Source of the DNA: Solea solea
Taxonomy: Eukaryota > Chordata > Actinopteri > Pleuronectiformes > Soleidae
DNA length: 64,000 nucleotides
NCBI RefSeq assembly: GCF_958295425.1
Contig: NC_081138.1
Location: forward strand, 19,528,886 to 19,592,885
Reading direction: 5' to 3'
The notes beneath the pieces were generated by a model. It was not told where the DNA came from. It was given only the letters and a program-made list of their open reading frames with translations, and did no database searches. This document shows positions 17,831 to 30,180 of this stretch, piece after piece. Position 1 is the first letter of the stretch. The number at the start of each line of letters is the position of its first letter. Made by a program: the position numbers and the translations under genes.

Positions 17831-20479
17831 GTCAGTGAAGTCGTGCAGCTGTAACTGCTGATGTCTGTATTCAAACGGATCTGCTTTGCTTACGCGATAC
17901 ATTTCCTTCTCCCTATACTACGGTGATAACTGAAAACTCCATAAAAAAAATCGCCAGTGTTGCGGCATCTTACGGTTAATAATCACGCCACTTTAACTGA
18001 TATCACCGGTCATATCTGAACAGGAAAAAGTCGGTCTCTAATTCGGCATGCTTGCTGTTCACCAAAAATCGTCCAATCCAACACAATGTCAACTTTTCCA
18101 GCTGGACCGTAATGCGCGCTGCCGTCTTGTGTGATAATATCAGTGAACAACGGAGGAATCATTAACAAATTCAACTATTTCGTGGCGCTTTAATGTAGTT
18201 ATTTTACAAGATGTATGCCGACATGGTGGGTTATTCTTCATCGTCAATAAACCGTGTCCAGAAAGCTCCTGTCTTGTTTGCATATTTTCTTAGAATAAGG
18301 TCAACATTAAAATCATGTTTTTTTTCAACGTCATTCGGATTGAAAGTCGGTAAAAGAGCTGTATCTTTGTTACTTTGACATTATGGGGACCACCACTTTA
18401 TGGGCTATGTCCAAATAAGCCAGCTGTTGACTTTTCGTTGGATTGTACCTTAAAAAAAGTTGCTTACTGTCATGAAATGACTAATTAACATGCTCAACTG
18501 ACATGTCTGGGGGTTGTTGGGAATTGTAACTCTGGATTATAGTAATCCAGTTGTTCTTTGACATTGTTAGACTTTCTTCTGATAGGTCAGTGACTGCCAA
18601 CATGAATGTACATTATGTCAAGGAGTAAATCAGTCGGTGATACACGGCCTTACCGTACACGGCATAGCAGCATTTCTTGATTCATAACAATGTAATCTGC
18701 CATTCTGCTGGGACACTCTGCTCCTTGCTGGGGAGGTCAGAGGGCAAAGTCAGCTGCTGAATCTAACAACGCTTTACAGGTACAATGATATCAATATTCA
18801 CACTGAAAAATAATTACACTGGTTGACTTCAGCATTGTCTCTCTCTCCCTGTATGTGTGTGTGAGAACTCTGGCAGTTGAGCAGTGCAAGTCAGCACTAT
18901 CTGATTATTACTAGGCTCCCTCACCCTCTGCTGCACACACTCTGTGCAGTCACATAGTAATAATTAGACACACTTCTGGTTTCCTGCCAGTCAGTCCACT
19001 AAATCTTAACGGACAGACTGTCGTCAGATAAAGTCATTTTTCCATTTTTGAAGCTATGGATTAAACCTAGACCACGAAACAGTGTTTGTATTTTCCAGTG
19101 TAATTGTCATTTTTAGTTGATGCAGTCTCCTCTTCGTAATAATAGTACTAACTACAAGAGGACCATTGTTTGGATCCCCAGGCATGAGGGATTGAAATAT
19201 TTATAATATAGGCACAAAATATTAATTTGTGACCACAGCAGAGTAATTTGCGGCCATGAAATATGTGTAACATGCTCCGAAAATATTTGATGTATTATAA
19301 TTTGCGGTTTGTCTCTGCAGTAGAGAGAGGGGAATCCCGAAAACTCTTTGTAACTCATTCCCAGTCTGAAATAAAATTCAGTCAGACTCCATCATCTCCA
19401 TCATTGCAGCTTTGTTTACTCTCTATGGTGGAGGCTCCTGAGCCAAAATGTGCCCACGTTATATATTGTCTGGGGCTCTATACATTTGGACTTCTTTAAA
19501 AAGGACCATTTCTTTACTCTTCTTATGTTATTATATCAAACCAAAGTTAGTGTAGCTGCAGGAAGTTACTAGTAGGCCTTTTTTTTTGGATGTGATTTAG
19601 CAGGAAAAGCACAGGTGTTTCTGATAAGAAACTTTGGTTCTGTTCAGTAGTAGTCAATAGTCAGGACAGTGTGACAGCCATTAATCATTTTATTCCACCT
19701 ATGCTTGTCCTATTTGGACCTGTCAGAATGTCTGGCATGACAAAGTTGTTGTTGTGTATATATATTGGAATGTCATTGCTTTTGCTCTACCCTGTGTGTA
19801 TTGATGGATATGCTTTTTATAGTCATACTCTTTAGTTGAGCTGTCTAACCTGTTAAAAGTTTTTTGACCGTAACTAAAGACCTGGTGAACTGGTTAAAGA
19901 TGTAGGCACGTAGGCATGTAGGTTTGTGTCAGACAATGTCTGTACAGACAGTCTAGTGTCAAGGGAAGTTAAGCTTTTTTTAAATATGGTTGTGTGTTGT
20001 CTTAATATTTACTGAGCACAAAAGATAAATGGCATCTTCAAAAAATGTTGCTCCATTTCAATGTCCTTCATTTTCTACGTACAGCAGCAGAGCAGCGTCA
20101 TTTGCTGAAATCAGAAAGAACACATTTATGTAGAGTGAACAAATAAACATAACATTTTACATCCCCTGTTGTGCAGCGTTAGGTTGTCATTCTGGAAGTT
20201 TTAAAAGTGTCACGCCTGCAGGCTTTGAATTCGAGGACTATCAGGTCAACACTGGCTTAATCTTGTTTCTCACAGACTGTGAGACCTTTAGGTCTACACT
20301 GAAGTTAATGTTTCTTTCATTGAAGAGAGCCTTCCTTCCATCTGGCCACTCTTAGAACACACTAAAAACAACACAGTAGACGAAAGTGCTGTACAATTAT
20401 AATGCAAAACGTTTAAACATAAAACACAAACGGAGCACATTCAAGTGTGAAAACAAAACATAGGACATACACAGCAACA

Positions 20480-21010
20480 ACCCTACACTGTGTGGAAGGC
20501 CAAAGAGAATAGATGTATTTTTCAAACAGATTTAAAGACAGGAAGTGATGAGGCATGCCTAATGTGCAACGGCAAATGATTCCACAATTCGGGAGCTGCT
20601 ACTGCAAAAGCCCTATCCCTGATGAGCTTTAGACTCGTCTTTGGGACGACCAAGAGTTGCTGATCAGCTGATCATAGGGACTGTGATGGAGTGTAAGGCC
20701 ATGCAGACACTTACAAACAAAAACACCTTAAATTTGATCCTGAATTGTACTGTGAGCCAATGAAGGGAAGCCAGGATGGGAGAAATGTGTTCATGCCTGT
20801 GTGTTCCTGCATTCTGAACAAGCTGAAGGTGAGCAGTGAAAGCCTGGCTAATCCCAACATAAAGAGCATTACAGTCATCCGGTATAGTTGTAACAAAAGC
20901 ATTGGCTGTAGTGATTGTGGCTCTAATTCTGAAAGTTGAACATCGTCTCTGGAGCTCAGCCAGAGTGAATTGCAGTCGTTCTTATTTACACTGTCCTTTC
21001 CTACAAGGAC
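20480..21010. repeat. teleost interspersed repeat, unclassified
   Basis: Runs such as 'gagccaatgaagggaagccaggatgg' and 'cataaagagcattacagtcatc' belong to a repeat type I recognise as common in fish genomes. Minus-strand translation gives a 103-codon frame that is repeat-derived rather than a gene. The class is uncertain. Confidence 0.5.
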
Positions 21011-21519
21011 AAAAAGCTCCAAATGAAGATTCCTGGCTGTTTTACTGCCTAAGAATCACAGAGGCTCATAAAGCATTAGTGAACGTTTAAATCCTCAGAT
21101 GTTACAAAACTGTAATATCACTTTGACACGCGTAAATTCTGTCAGCCTGACTATATATATTATGCATACTCTGGACGCAACTGTTGTGTAAATGTTATTA
21201 TAATTCTATTTAAATATTGACAATATGGTTTGGATCATGAATAAAATAAACTGTGGCAAACTAGAATATGTTTTAATTGGAAATGCACAACAAAAAACCA
21301 GAGTGAGACATTTTGATGTCTTGGGAACAACAACATTGCTGAGGTGGCCATGATTTTGCCTTCTTTATCAATCCTGTTTATCAGTTTAACTGACTACAGT
21401 CTACGGCATGACTCATCCTCTGCAGCAGAGAAAGTATGGAGCTTGGCTGGCTGAGATGTAAATTTTTCTTGGCATTTTTCCCAAGATACACACACATGCA
21501 AACACACACTCTCAACCTC

Positions 21520-21526
<7 letters not shown>

Positions 21527-21556
<30 letters not shown>
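21527..21556. repeat. (CT)n microsatellite
   Basis: About 30 bp of CT dinucleotide. The Arg-Glu repeat frames on the minus strand are its artefacts. Confidence 0.95.
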
Positions 21557-21560
<4 letters not shown>

Positions 21561-21916
21561 GTGTTGACATGTCTGCTGACTTTGATTCTCCCCTCTGTCT
21601 GTTTTTCTTCTTGGCATTAGATTGAAAAGCATGAAGACAGATGTGCTGTCTCATCGGTCTGTTAATCTCCTGCTTATTTACTTCACTCACTATTAATGTA
21701 ATAAGGTTTTTTTTTGGGGGGGTTGCACATTTAAGAACAAATGGCATAAAGGGAGCTCATATTTGGCTTAAAAACATTTGTCTTTGCAATAATACAAACC
21801 AAACTGAGTCTGTGTAGTGTGATCATTTGGGTTGAAAGCATCCGCTGCAATAAAATTCTTATTTAATCGAGAGGAATGCACTTAAGATCTGGATGGCAGC
21901 TTCTCAGCTCTATCTT

Positions 21917-21949
21917 TGTGTGTGTGTGTGTGTGTGCGTGTGTGTGTGC
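21917..21949. repeat. (GT)n microsatellite
   Basis: About 33 bp of GT dinucleotide with one GC interruption, in hmbox1 intron 1. Confidence 0.95.
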
Positions 21950-22179
21950 TGTAAATCTGCAGGCAGTCGGCTAACAGATGTGACATAGCTCATTTTTGCT
22001 CTGTCTCCATGCTTTCAGGGACATAAACTTCAATGCATAGTCAATCAAGCTATGAAAATGCTATGTAAAAAAAAAAAAAAGCTATGAAGGTATAACAATA
22101 GTAATACATAGACTTAATTGCAGACTTAGGTCTATAATATACATAAAAAAAAAAACAGAAGCAAACAATAAAAAAGATC

Positions 22180-22740
22180 TATTTTTTTAGAAAGCAATTA
22201 TACCAGTGTTTCCAAAGCTGAGATGTGCAATGTATGTCACTGTATGTAACGCTTGTCAGTATTAAAATAACTCTATTTTCAGACTCATTGAGTTGACAAA
22301 TAAATCTGTGCATTAGATTTCTTAAAACCATCTGTAAGGTATTGACTCGAGCAGTCACAAACAATTGACTGGCACTAGTCCATCTGGGCCTTTTTAACAA
22401 GAGTCATAAAGATATTTCATTTTCACTGCAGACGCTCAGAACATTGCCCAACAATCCATACATGTATCTTCTGTAGTTCGGCAGATCATGATAACTAATT
22501 TTTGTGGGATTATATGTCATGCTGTTCAGTGTATACAGAACACACATGGAGACCAGCTGAATTTGGGCTAAAAAAAACACCAAATGATCGGCGTACATGA
22601 GATGGTTCACTACCGTACTTCCAACCATACAGCCACTTCTGCACACATTTAACTGTTTTGAGAGATTGTTCATGCTAAAATTAAACAAAGTAGGGGATAA
22701 AATGCTCCTTTGTTTGACTCCATTGCAGACCTGAAAACGA
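22180..22740 (-). pseudogene. non-LTR retrotransposon reverse transcriptase relic (Rex1/CR1-like)
   Basis: Minus-strand translation from 22740 gives CNGVKQRSILSPTLFNFSMNNLS and then NHLMYADHLVFF. These are the GxxQG..SPxLFN and YADD blocks of a LINE reverse transcriptase, with the catalytic YADD degraded to YADH. Matching text continues to about 22404. After a stretch with stops, a downstream piece reads LKRPRWTSASQLFVTARVNTLQ (22179-22400), typical of the C-terminus of the same fish element family. The element is 5'-truncated, frameshifted and inactive, antisense inside hmbox1 intron 1. The clade is inferred from motif memory. Confidence 0.8.
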
Positions 22741-23100
22741 GCACACAGTTATCCTATTTGACCTGTAGTCTGTAATAAAATAGTAATAACAATGCTGATG
22801 ATAATAATGGCAATAATCCTTAGTCCTGTCTTGATGGATGCATGTACTGACTGAGGTCTATTCTATTTGACTTGTGGGTTAGGGTTAATTCTTGAGCACC
22901 ACTGGTTGTTGCACTTGAGCACACATGTCAGACCGAAACAAAACGCAGCTAATGCCAATAAGCTGCCATGCCTGTTCTTAAACTGTCCAACGCATACTTA
23001 TTTCACTTACAGTAAAGTATTACAAAGTAAACATATGCTTGAAATTGCAGCACCTGAGTAAATACTCTTCGGTATTAATGTTGTTGATTTTTCCTCCAGG

Positions 23101-26100
23101 ATGTTCCAGCAGTGTGAGGAGCCTCGGTTCACCATCGAGCAAATTGACCTCCTCCAGAGGCTGAGGAGGACGGGGATCACCCAGGCGGAGGTCCTGCACG
23201 CCCTGGACACCCTGGACCACCTTGACCGTCACAAGTCCACAGACAAACCTTCCTATATGCCACCCTCATCTTCCAGCACTGTTGCCGCCTCTTCCTCCAC
23301 GACTTCAGCTGCCACTCAGACGAACTTTCCAGACAACCAACTCTCAGCATCGCCTAGCCATACCTTCGATGCCACCGCTCTGCCTCTTCCGGTTCCGGTA
23401 GCCTCGCCGGTCATCATGACCGTGGGAGCTCAGAATGGTCTGGTTGGTGTCAGCAATGGGAAGCTGTCACCACCCCGCTTTCCTCTTGGTGTGGTTAGCG
23501 GCGGCATGTCGGCACCAGGCTACGGGTTTGAGGCCAGTGAAGAGGACATAGATGTTGATGAAAAGGTGGAGTACCTAATGAGGTAAGATGTTTGGACTTT
23601 GACTGGGTATATGAACCTGAATCCTAAACCCCCTCCGCACCAGATTTTCAACACTTTATATGACCTGAATGCATCACAATGCTTTGGTTTTATTCTTGAG
23701 ATACCTATCCAATAAAAGAGAGGCACAACTGAGGGCACAGTGGCATTTGGTTTGTCGCAACCATGATAAGGATCTTAACTATGACTGGTCCAACAATGAC
23801 TGTATTTTTGGTATGAAAGTGGTGTACGTGCCAACATGGCTCAAGGCTACAGAGAGCAGGTGCTATTACAAGAAGCAGGATGATCGAGAAGGCTGCATAT
23901 AGCACACTCTGAATATGAATATGATACAAGGATTCACATACTTCACACACACTTATATGCACATACTGTACACACACACCCTCCACCCTCTCATCTGTAG
24001 TCTGCAGCCAGACAGCAGCAATCAGAGTGTTATTGATTCGGAGGTGTGTGAAGATGAAACCAAAGATGCAGAGAATATTACAGCAGAATCAGGCCTCAAA
24101 TTCTCTCATATATTCAGCTGCTGCAGCTACTGTTATTCATAGATTTTTGGTTGTGATTTATTGGGTTGCAGATGTTTTAGTCAGGTGTGACTGTTAGAAA
24201 TCCAGTCATTTATTCCCTTTGGAATAAACAATATATTCTGTATGTTCTTGTAGAAGGGACAGCGTTTTGATCAAAGAGGAGATTAAGTCCTTCCTGGCAA
24301 ACAGGCGAATTTCCCAGGCTGTGGTTGCTCAGGTAACAGGTGAGTATTCAGAGCAAGATGGTAGATCAGCGAGCATCCAAACAACTGGAGCATCCAATCT
24401 GACTGTTCCTCTTCCTCTCAGGTATCAGTCAGAGTCGGATCTCCCACTGGCTCTTACAACAGGGATCGGACCTCAGCGAGCAGAAAAAACGGGCCTTCTT
24501 TCGCTGGTACCAGCTGGAGAAGTCCAACCCAGGTAATGCCACCACAGAACATCACCATCTCCTAGTCTTTCCCTCAGATTAATTCAGTCCATGGTAGGTC
24601 ACTCATGTGTGCAGTTGTTTGTCCGTCTGTATGAATGTTCAGAACTTAATTGACTGTAGTTCAAGTGTGCAACAGTGTGGTAGCATAAGCAAGTACGGGG
24701 CAAATGGTTGTGCTTAACGTGGATCTACACCAGAGCAAAACACAACAATTGGGTACTAAATTCAGTACTTTCAAGTGAATTATGCTTGTACTTCCGAGCA
24801 CACACAAAGATTTCCAGCAGCAGACTACAGCATCACATTAGCTGCATTTGAATTTGCGCTATTGTATGGACTCCTCTTTGTTTTTCGAAGCAGGGGAAGT
24901 CATCTTCGATAAGCAGACAAAGGACAAAAAAAGCGGAGACTGCTTTCACTTTAGCTGTGCTCGTATTTGCGCTCACGTCGTTGTTGTGGTTGGAGTTGAG
25001 ACACATCGGAGACTCATTGCATTTACACTCCTGTTCAATGTGGTCACAATGTGTCTCCGACCACCTTTCTGAAGATCGGATAACAATCTGTCCTAGGGTG
25101 TACTTACACCTGTACTTACAAGTGGTCCAGTGGTGTAAAGGGGGCCTAAGAGTCAGTCAAAGCTGAATACAGTTAAATTAAGAAGCGTGGAGACTACAGT
25201 ATAGAGAAACATCTGACATTGCTGCGAAAAAGCAGGAAATATTTGTTACAACCCTACAACAAAAATCAGACAAAACAATACATTTTTATATCATTGATGG
25301 TGCTCTATACTTTGGATTTATATTTGTTCACTGTTGTTTCCTATATTTGCTTAACTCTTATATTAACATACATATTTTAACCATAGTTTTAAAGTTCTAA
25401 ACACATTTTTCTGTCAATATATGTATGGATAGTTCCTGTAAACATCAATCTCACCTGAAAACGCTGTGTCCTCTTATTATGTTTTTTTGTGGCAAAGGAG
25501 TAAGAGAGTATCTTCTTTCATAATCTTCCACTTGTGGAAACAACATACTGTTCAAAAAGTGCTACTGCTTACAGTATTCAGAACATTTAGTCTTTCTTTG
25601 AAAAGAGGTCAACCACCTCTTTTCAAAGACAGTGTAAGACGAAAAGACGTGTATAAATATAATGAACAATCATTTGTACTGTCCTTGAATTGGATCCTTG
25701 ACGCCCTGTGCTGACAGCTGTAATTGATCTGTGCAGAATGGTCATTCTATACGTCCGCTCGCTGGTATTCAAAGCAGTGAGTGCCGAAGTAACAGGAGAG
25801 GATTATTAGGCTGTTCATTTAGCAGCAGATATACAGCGTTTGGCATTTGATATTTGTCGAGTTGCAGTTGTATTCAAAAAGCCTTTCAACGTAAAAGAAG
25901 ACTGAGGCAGAAAGAAAAGATGGCTTTGGCAGATGTTTTCGTTTATCTCAAGAATCTTGAGATATGTATGATTATGAGGACACAAAAAAACTGCAAAGTG
26001 TTTTTCTGTGATTGAACAATAACTACACTGCGTCATGTTGAGTGGAAAGTACAATATGAAACAGTGTGAGTACAGTCTTATTACAAGTGACCACGTGTTT

Positions 26101-29100
26101 CCACTGGGGAAAAAATATGAACATGATGTTTCAATAAAAATCCCTTAGTACGTCACGATTTAAGTGGAAACTTTTGTATCTTCACATATGTGATGCATAC
26201 ACTAAAGGCACAGTGTATGCTATGCAATGATTTCTCTTAATTTTTTTAAAGTTATATATACAGTATAACTGAATGGATATGTTTATACACAGTATACACA
26301 ATACAATGTACAATATAGGGGTTTAAAAGAGGTTCTTGATGTCACTGGGACTTTTTCTTGGTTAAATGAAAATTAAGAGACATGAAAAGACATAATAAAA
26401 AAATGTCTGAGACTGAGAACCTCCCCTTAGTTTTCCTCTATTTGGTGTCACTGCGATCATGATCATGTTATTTGATTCCACAGACATTAATTTGATTTGA
26501 ATCCAAAACTATTTTATTAGTTTGTGACACAGGAAAAATGGGGGAAACATTTGGTAACTAAAGCCGTCTGAATGTCATGCTGACATTGATATAAACTTAC
26601 TTGTTTTAATGGAGTATGGTGTTTGTGACTTCAGGTGCCACTCTGGCCATGCGAGCTGCCCCACTGGCTCTGGAGGAGGTGATGGACTGGCCACAAGCTC
26701 CGCCCACCTTTGGTGCTGCCCCTGCGGGCTTCCGTCTGCGGCGGGGGAGCAGGTTCACATGGAGGAAGGAGTGTCTGGCTGTTATGGAGAGGTGAGGTGT
26801 CGGAGGAGGAAAGAGTGGAGTGAGTTTACAGTTTAATTGGCTTATAATTTTAACAGTGTATGTGTGTGTGTGTGTGCATGTAGTTACTTCGGTGATAATC
26901 AGTACCCCGATGAAGCGAAGAGAGAGGAGATCGCTAATGCCTGCAATGCTGTCATTCAGAAACCAGGTATGTAAAAGCAGTACTGTGACGTAATGATTCT
27001 GACTAAAGTTAAATAAATGATTGTTTTTCTTTATTAAAGCTGTAGGGTTTAACTTTATAAATGAATACATTCAAACCATTAGTAGTAAAGAACGATGGCA
27101 ACAAACTTTAACCCTCCTATGACCATCATGATAATCAGGCGGCCTTTATGTTGATTTTATGGCCGTAGTATCGTCAAAAAATGTTCAATGAGTGAGTGCT
27201 TCTGCCCTCTTTCACTTTAGATAGCTGGCAATTATTCAACCATTTAGGAAGTATATGGGCGCAAAGCTCTATTTCTCTGTTTTCCGGTATCCATCCATCT
27301 TTTACCGTTTTATCCTCCACATGAGGGTCGCGGGGGCTGCTGTGCCAATCTCAGCTGACATGGGGCGAAAGGCAGGGTACACCCTCCATTTTTTTTTTTT
27401 TTTTTCTAGATATAACCAACAGTCTAGGAGTTGTGGTAATGAGAAGTACGCATGCCAACTCCTTTCGGTGAAGACAGGTTTGCTAACAGAAAGGTTAAGA
27501 ATTAACCCTGGTTCTCTGAAACACAAGAGATTTACTGAGAAACCAGAATGAATGTTGACAGAGAAGGGTTTGGAATATGGACTTAAAAGTCATCCCTTTT
27601 ATAAAGCTCTGCAGCCTCACCTGAGGTGTAGGTTAAGTCTGGGTAGTTAAATACACAAGCAGTGTTTGGGGTACTGAGGTTTTACACCACAGCTTTACAT
27701 ATTACAAATACAAATTCTGACTTAAAGACCTGCTGCATTTATCTGATGTGTGTGTCACAGGAAAGAAGCTGTCTGATTTGGAGAGAGTCACATCTCTAAA
27801 GGTCTACAACTGGTTTGCCAACCGACGTAAAGACATCAAGAGGCGTGCTAACATTGGTAATGTCTACCTCTGTTTGTGTGTGTGTGTGTGTGTGTGTATA
27901 CGAATATTAGATTTACTAAATTAACATCCTGTTCTACCGAAGAACATCTGAGACTAGAGATAGAGACCATTAACTCTTCAGGGAAATGTTTACTGAAGTA
28001 AATCATCTGAGAAGTGTGCTCATTTTCTTTTTGCAACCAGCAAAGTCGCCCCCTAGTCATTATATGTTTGACTTCCAGGTTATGTCAATTTTTTTACAGG
28101 GCTGCAACTAACGATTACTTTACCAAACGTGGAAATTATGAAGTTCTCAAAATGTCTTTGTTAATTAATTCATCGATTATCAAAATAGTTGACGATTAAT
28201 TCAGTAATAGATGAATTGAATAATCGTTACAGACTATTGGACAAAACAGTAGAGGATCAGCTTCTCTTTGCTTCAGCATTTGCTTGCGTCTCAGGCTGCT
28301 GTTGATTAAGGTCGATACGCTATGATCAGGTTTGTGTTTTTGAAGAAGCAGCCATCTTGGAGAGTCACGGCATCGAGGTCCAGAGTCCAGGAGGTCAGTC
28401 CAACAGTGACGAGGTGGACGGCAATGACTTTCCTGACCAGGTAAACTGATGATTACTTCTTACTCGTCCTCACAGAGCTGCTGGTATAATAATTATTATG
28501 GAACAGTGAATATGTTCCCTTCCATATTTTGTTTTGGTCCTGAAACCTGTTTAAATTCACAATCTTATCATGTATTTGACTTATTGTAGTGAAATCTAAA
28601 TTGTGGTCAGCAGAAGTAGAATGAGCATTGGTTTAAATCTGTCTGACTTTATACAGTAAATAACTCGTTATGAAGGTAGAGGTCACTGTGTCATGACGGT
28701 AACTGCTGCTGTGTTTCAGGGTTGTGAGATGACTTCATTTGACAAGAGAGCTTCAGTCAGGCAGTTTGGTTTCAGTCGAGCTGACCTCTCCTCGCCGACC
28801 CAGGTGATTTTCAGCTAAAGTGATTTCTAGGAAAATCAAAACATCTCAAACTTACCAGCCATGGCCCATGTCTTCCTCTCCTTCATGCTCAGGTTCCCAC
28901 GCTGCTCCCCAGCTGGTTGTCCGTCCTGGGTAGAGGACACTTGTCTGGACAGAGGGGCACTTCTTTGATCGGCCGCTCCCCAGTGATAGGGACAGGTCCT
29001 CAGGCAGAAGGCTCCAGATTGACCGGCGTGTCCTGGTCTCCACCGTCCCCTTCCCTCCAGGACGAACCCACCATTCACAGCGTGCTGTCCGAGCCCCAGG

Positions 29101-29198
29101 ATCCAATCGGGTTGGAGAAGACGGCGGCCAATCACGAGGACGGGGCCGGGTGCAGTATGGGGAACGAGATCAAGATGGAAACACTAGAGGACGACTGA
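23101..29198 (+). CDS. hmbox1: homeobox-containing protein 1 (HMBOX1/HOT1)
   Basis: Nuclear atypical homeodomain protein of the HNF1-related class. In mammals it acts as a transcriptional regulator and binds double-stranded telomeric repeats. Coding exons: 23101-23582, 24254-24339, 24422-24532, 26635-26791, 26884-26966, 27761-27856, 28349-28440, 28720-28803 and 28893-29198 (1497 bp, 498 codons plus stop). Residues about 7-40 read EPRFTIEQIDLLQRLRRTG, the conserved N-terminal block. The HNF1-N/POU-like domain spans about 152-226 (IKEEIKSFLANRRISQAVVAQ, SRISHWLLQQG). The homeodomain spans about 263-337, ending KVYNWFANRRKDIKRRAN. The tail ends NEIKMETLEDD, like the mammalian terminus, but the segment before it differs and the protein is about 80 residues longer than human. 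The start is the first Met, one base after the acceptor. Confidence 0.95.
24718..25152. repeat. possible hAT-like MITE in hmbox1 intron
   Basis: The left edge has CTACACCAGAGCAAAAC. The complement of the right edge has TTACACCACTGGACCAC. These are loosely matching inverted ends about 430 bp apart. The interior has no open transposase. Support is weak. Confidence 0.35.
25595..25629. repeat. perfect 15-bp hairpin
   Basis: Arm TCTTTGAAAAGAGGT (25595-25609), loop CAACC, then the exact reverse complement at 25615-25629. It lies in the 2.1 kb hmbox1 intron between exons 24532 and 26635. Confidence 0.9.
26857..26876. repeat. (TG)n tract at a splice acceptor
   Basis: A short GT/TG dinucleotide run immediately precedes the hmbox1 acceptor at 26883. 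A second (GT)n tract lies at about 27876-27898, just after the donor at 27857. Confidence 0.85.
27284..27480. repeat. common teleost interspersed repeat (unclassified)
   Basis: 'tccatccatctttta...gggtcgcgggggctgctg...ggcagggtaca' and the downstream 'catgccaactcctttcggtgaagac' follow the order of a repeat I recognise as widespread in fish genomes. It is interrupted by a poly(T) tract at about 27390-27405. It lies in an hmbox1 intron. Confidence 0.6.
28097..28232. repeat. hAT-type MITE remnant
   Basis: CAGGGCTGCAACTAACGATTA at the left edge, followed by ATTCATCGATTATCAA and TTGACGATTAATTC, matches the core of a very common fish MITE. The right end (AATAATCGTTACAG) is degenerate. It lies in an hmbox1 intron. 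Confidence 0.65.
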
Positions 29199-30098
29199 AG
29201 AGGGTGGTGGATATCTGGAGTTGTCTGAGTCATGAAGACGACAGGTGTGTTAATATGCAAGAAGATTTTATAGGAATGTAATAAGTGGGAAAAACATGAC
29301 CAAAAGTCTTGTAAATGCCAACGCTGAGATACCTCCCAACCCTACCTCCAACCATCAACCTGCTCTGCTATGCTCTTAGTGGCATTATTGTGTATTATAA
29401 CAGTCATAATAATATTAAACTTTAAAATCTGTCCTCCCCAGCAGACTATGGGGTGTTTTGAAATGACCAAATAATAACACAATTCCTTATTTGGGCATTT
29501 TAAATCTTCCATAGCAGACTGAGTCAAGGGACATGAGACATTGTGCAGATTAAATTGAAAAAAAACCTGCGTTTTCAAAGCAGGACAACACTGTATTTGA
29601 CACGGGATTCAGAAAACGTCAGGGTCGTGCACTGTGATCACAACACAACTGAACAGCCTCAAAAACTAAATGCATGAATTAGAAAGTTAAGTTGGTTTGA
29701 ACAGATTGTTTTAAAAAATGATGAACCACCATGTCATCACCGTGGATTTTATTTTTACATTTTCACTGTTGATTCCTTCCAGTGAGAAGAACAGCAGAAT
29801 AAGCTTACACTTTTTTTTTTTTTTTCCAATTCAAGGTCACGCCACATCAGTAATAATACTGTTTGCCTAAATAATAAACTTTTCCTCTTCCCATTTAACC
29901 TGATCAAATAAGCTCAACATATGGAAGCAAAGAAAATGCAGTCATTTGAATTTTACAATTATGTCAAGATGAAATGTAAACCAACAACTAACAAACAAAA
30001 ACTTTTGCAATTTCAAAATCCTTTTTTTATCAATTTTTGTCAAATTTAGCCGGAATTCTTCGGGTGAAATATCTTTATCCTTGACTACAACACCAGAG

Positions 30099-30180
30099 TA
30101 GGGCTGAACAATTTTCAATAAATATCCAATTGCGATTATTTTGACAGGAATTGCGATTGCGATATGATTTGCAATACCAG
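30099..30180. repeat. MITE fragment (GGGCTGAACAATT type)
   Basis: 'tagggctgaacaatttt', then AATTGCGATTATTTTGACAGG and repeated TTGCGATTGCGATAT, follow a familiar fish MITE terminus rich in GCGATT units. Only one end is recognisable. Confidence 0.5.

Larger units (their letters stand above)
17831..23099 (+). other. hmbox1 intron 1
   Basis: A 5.3 kb intron, if the exon ending at 17830 is used. It carries an interspersed repeat (about 20480-21010), CT and GT tracts, and a LINE reverse-transcriptase relic (22180-22740). The rest (17831-20480) holds nothing I recognise. Confidence 0.5.

Noticed and set aside
20711..21022. 103-codon minus-strand ORF
   Set aside because: It is the translation of a dispersed repeat, not a host gene.
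21381..21747. Arg/Glu-rich minus-strand ORFs
   Set aside because: They come from the (CT)n tract.
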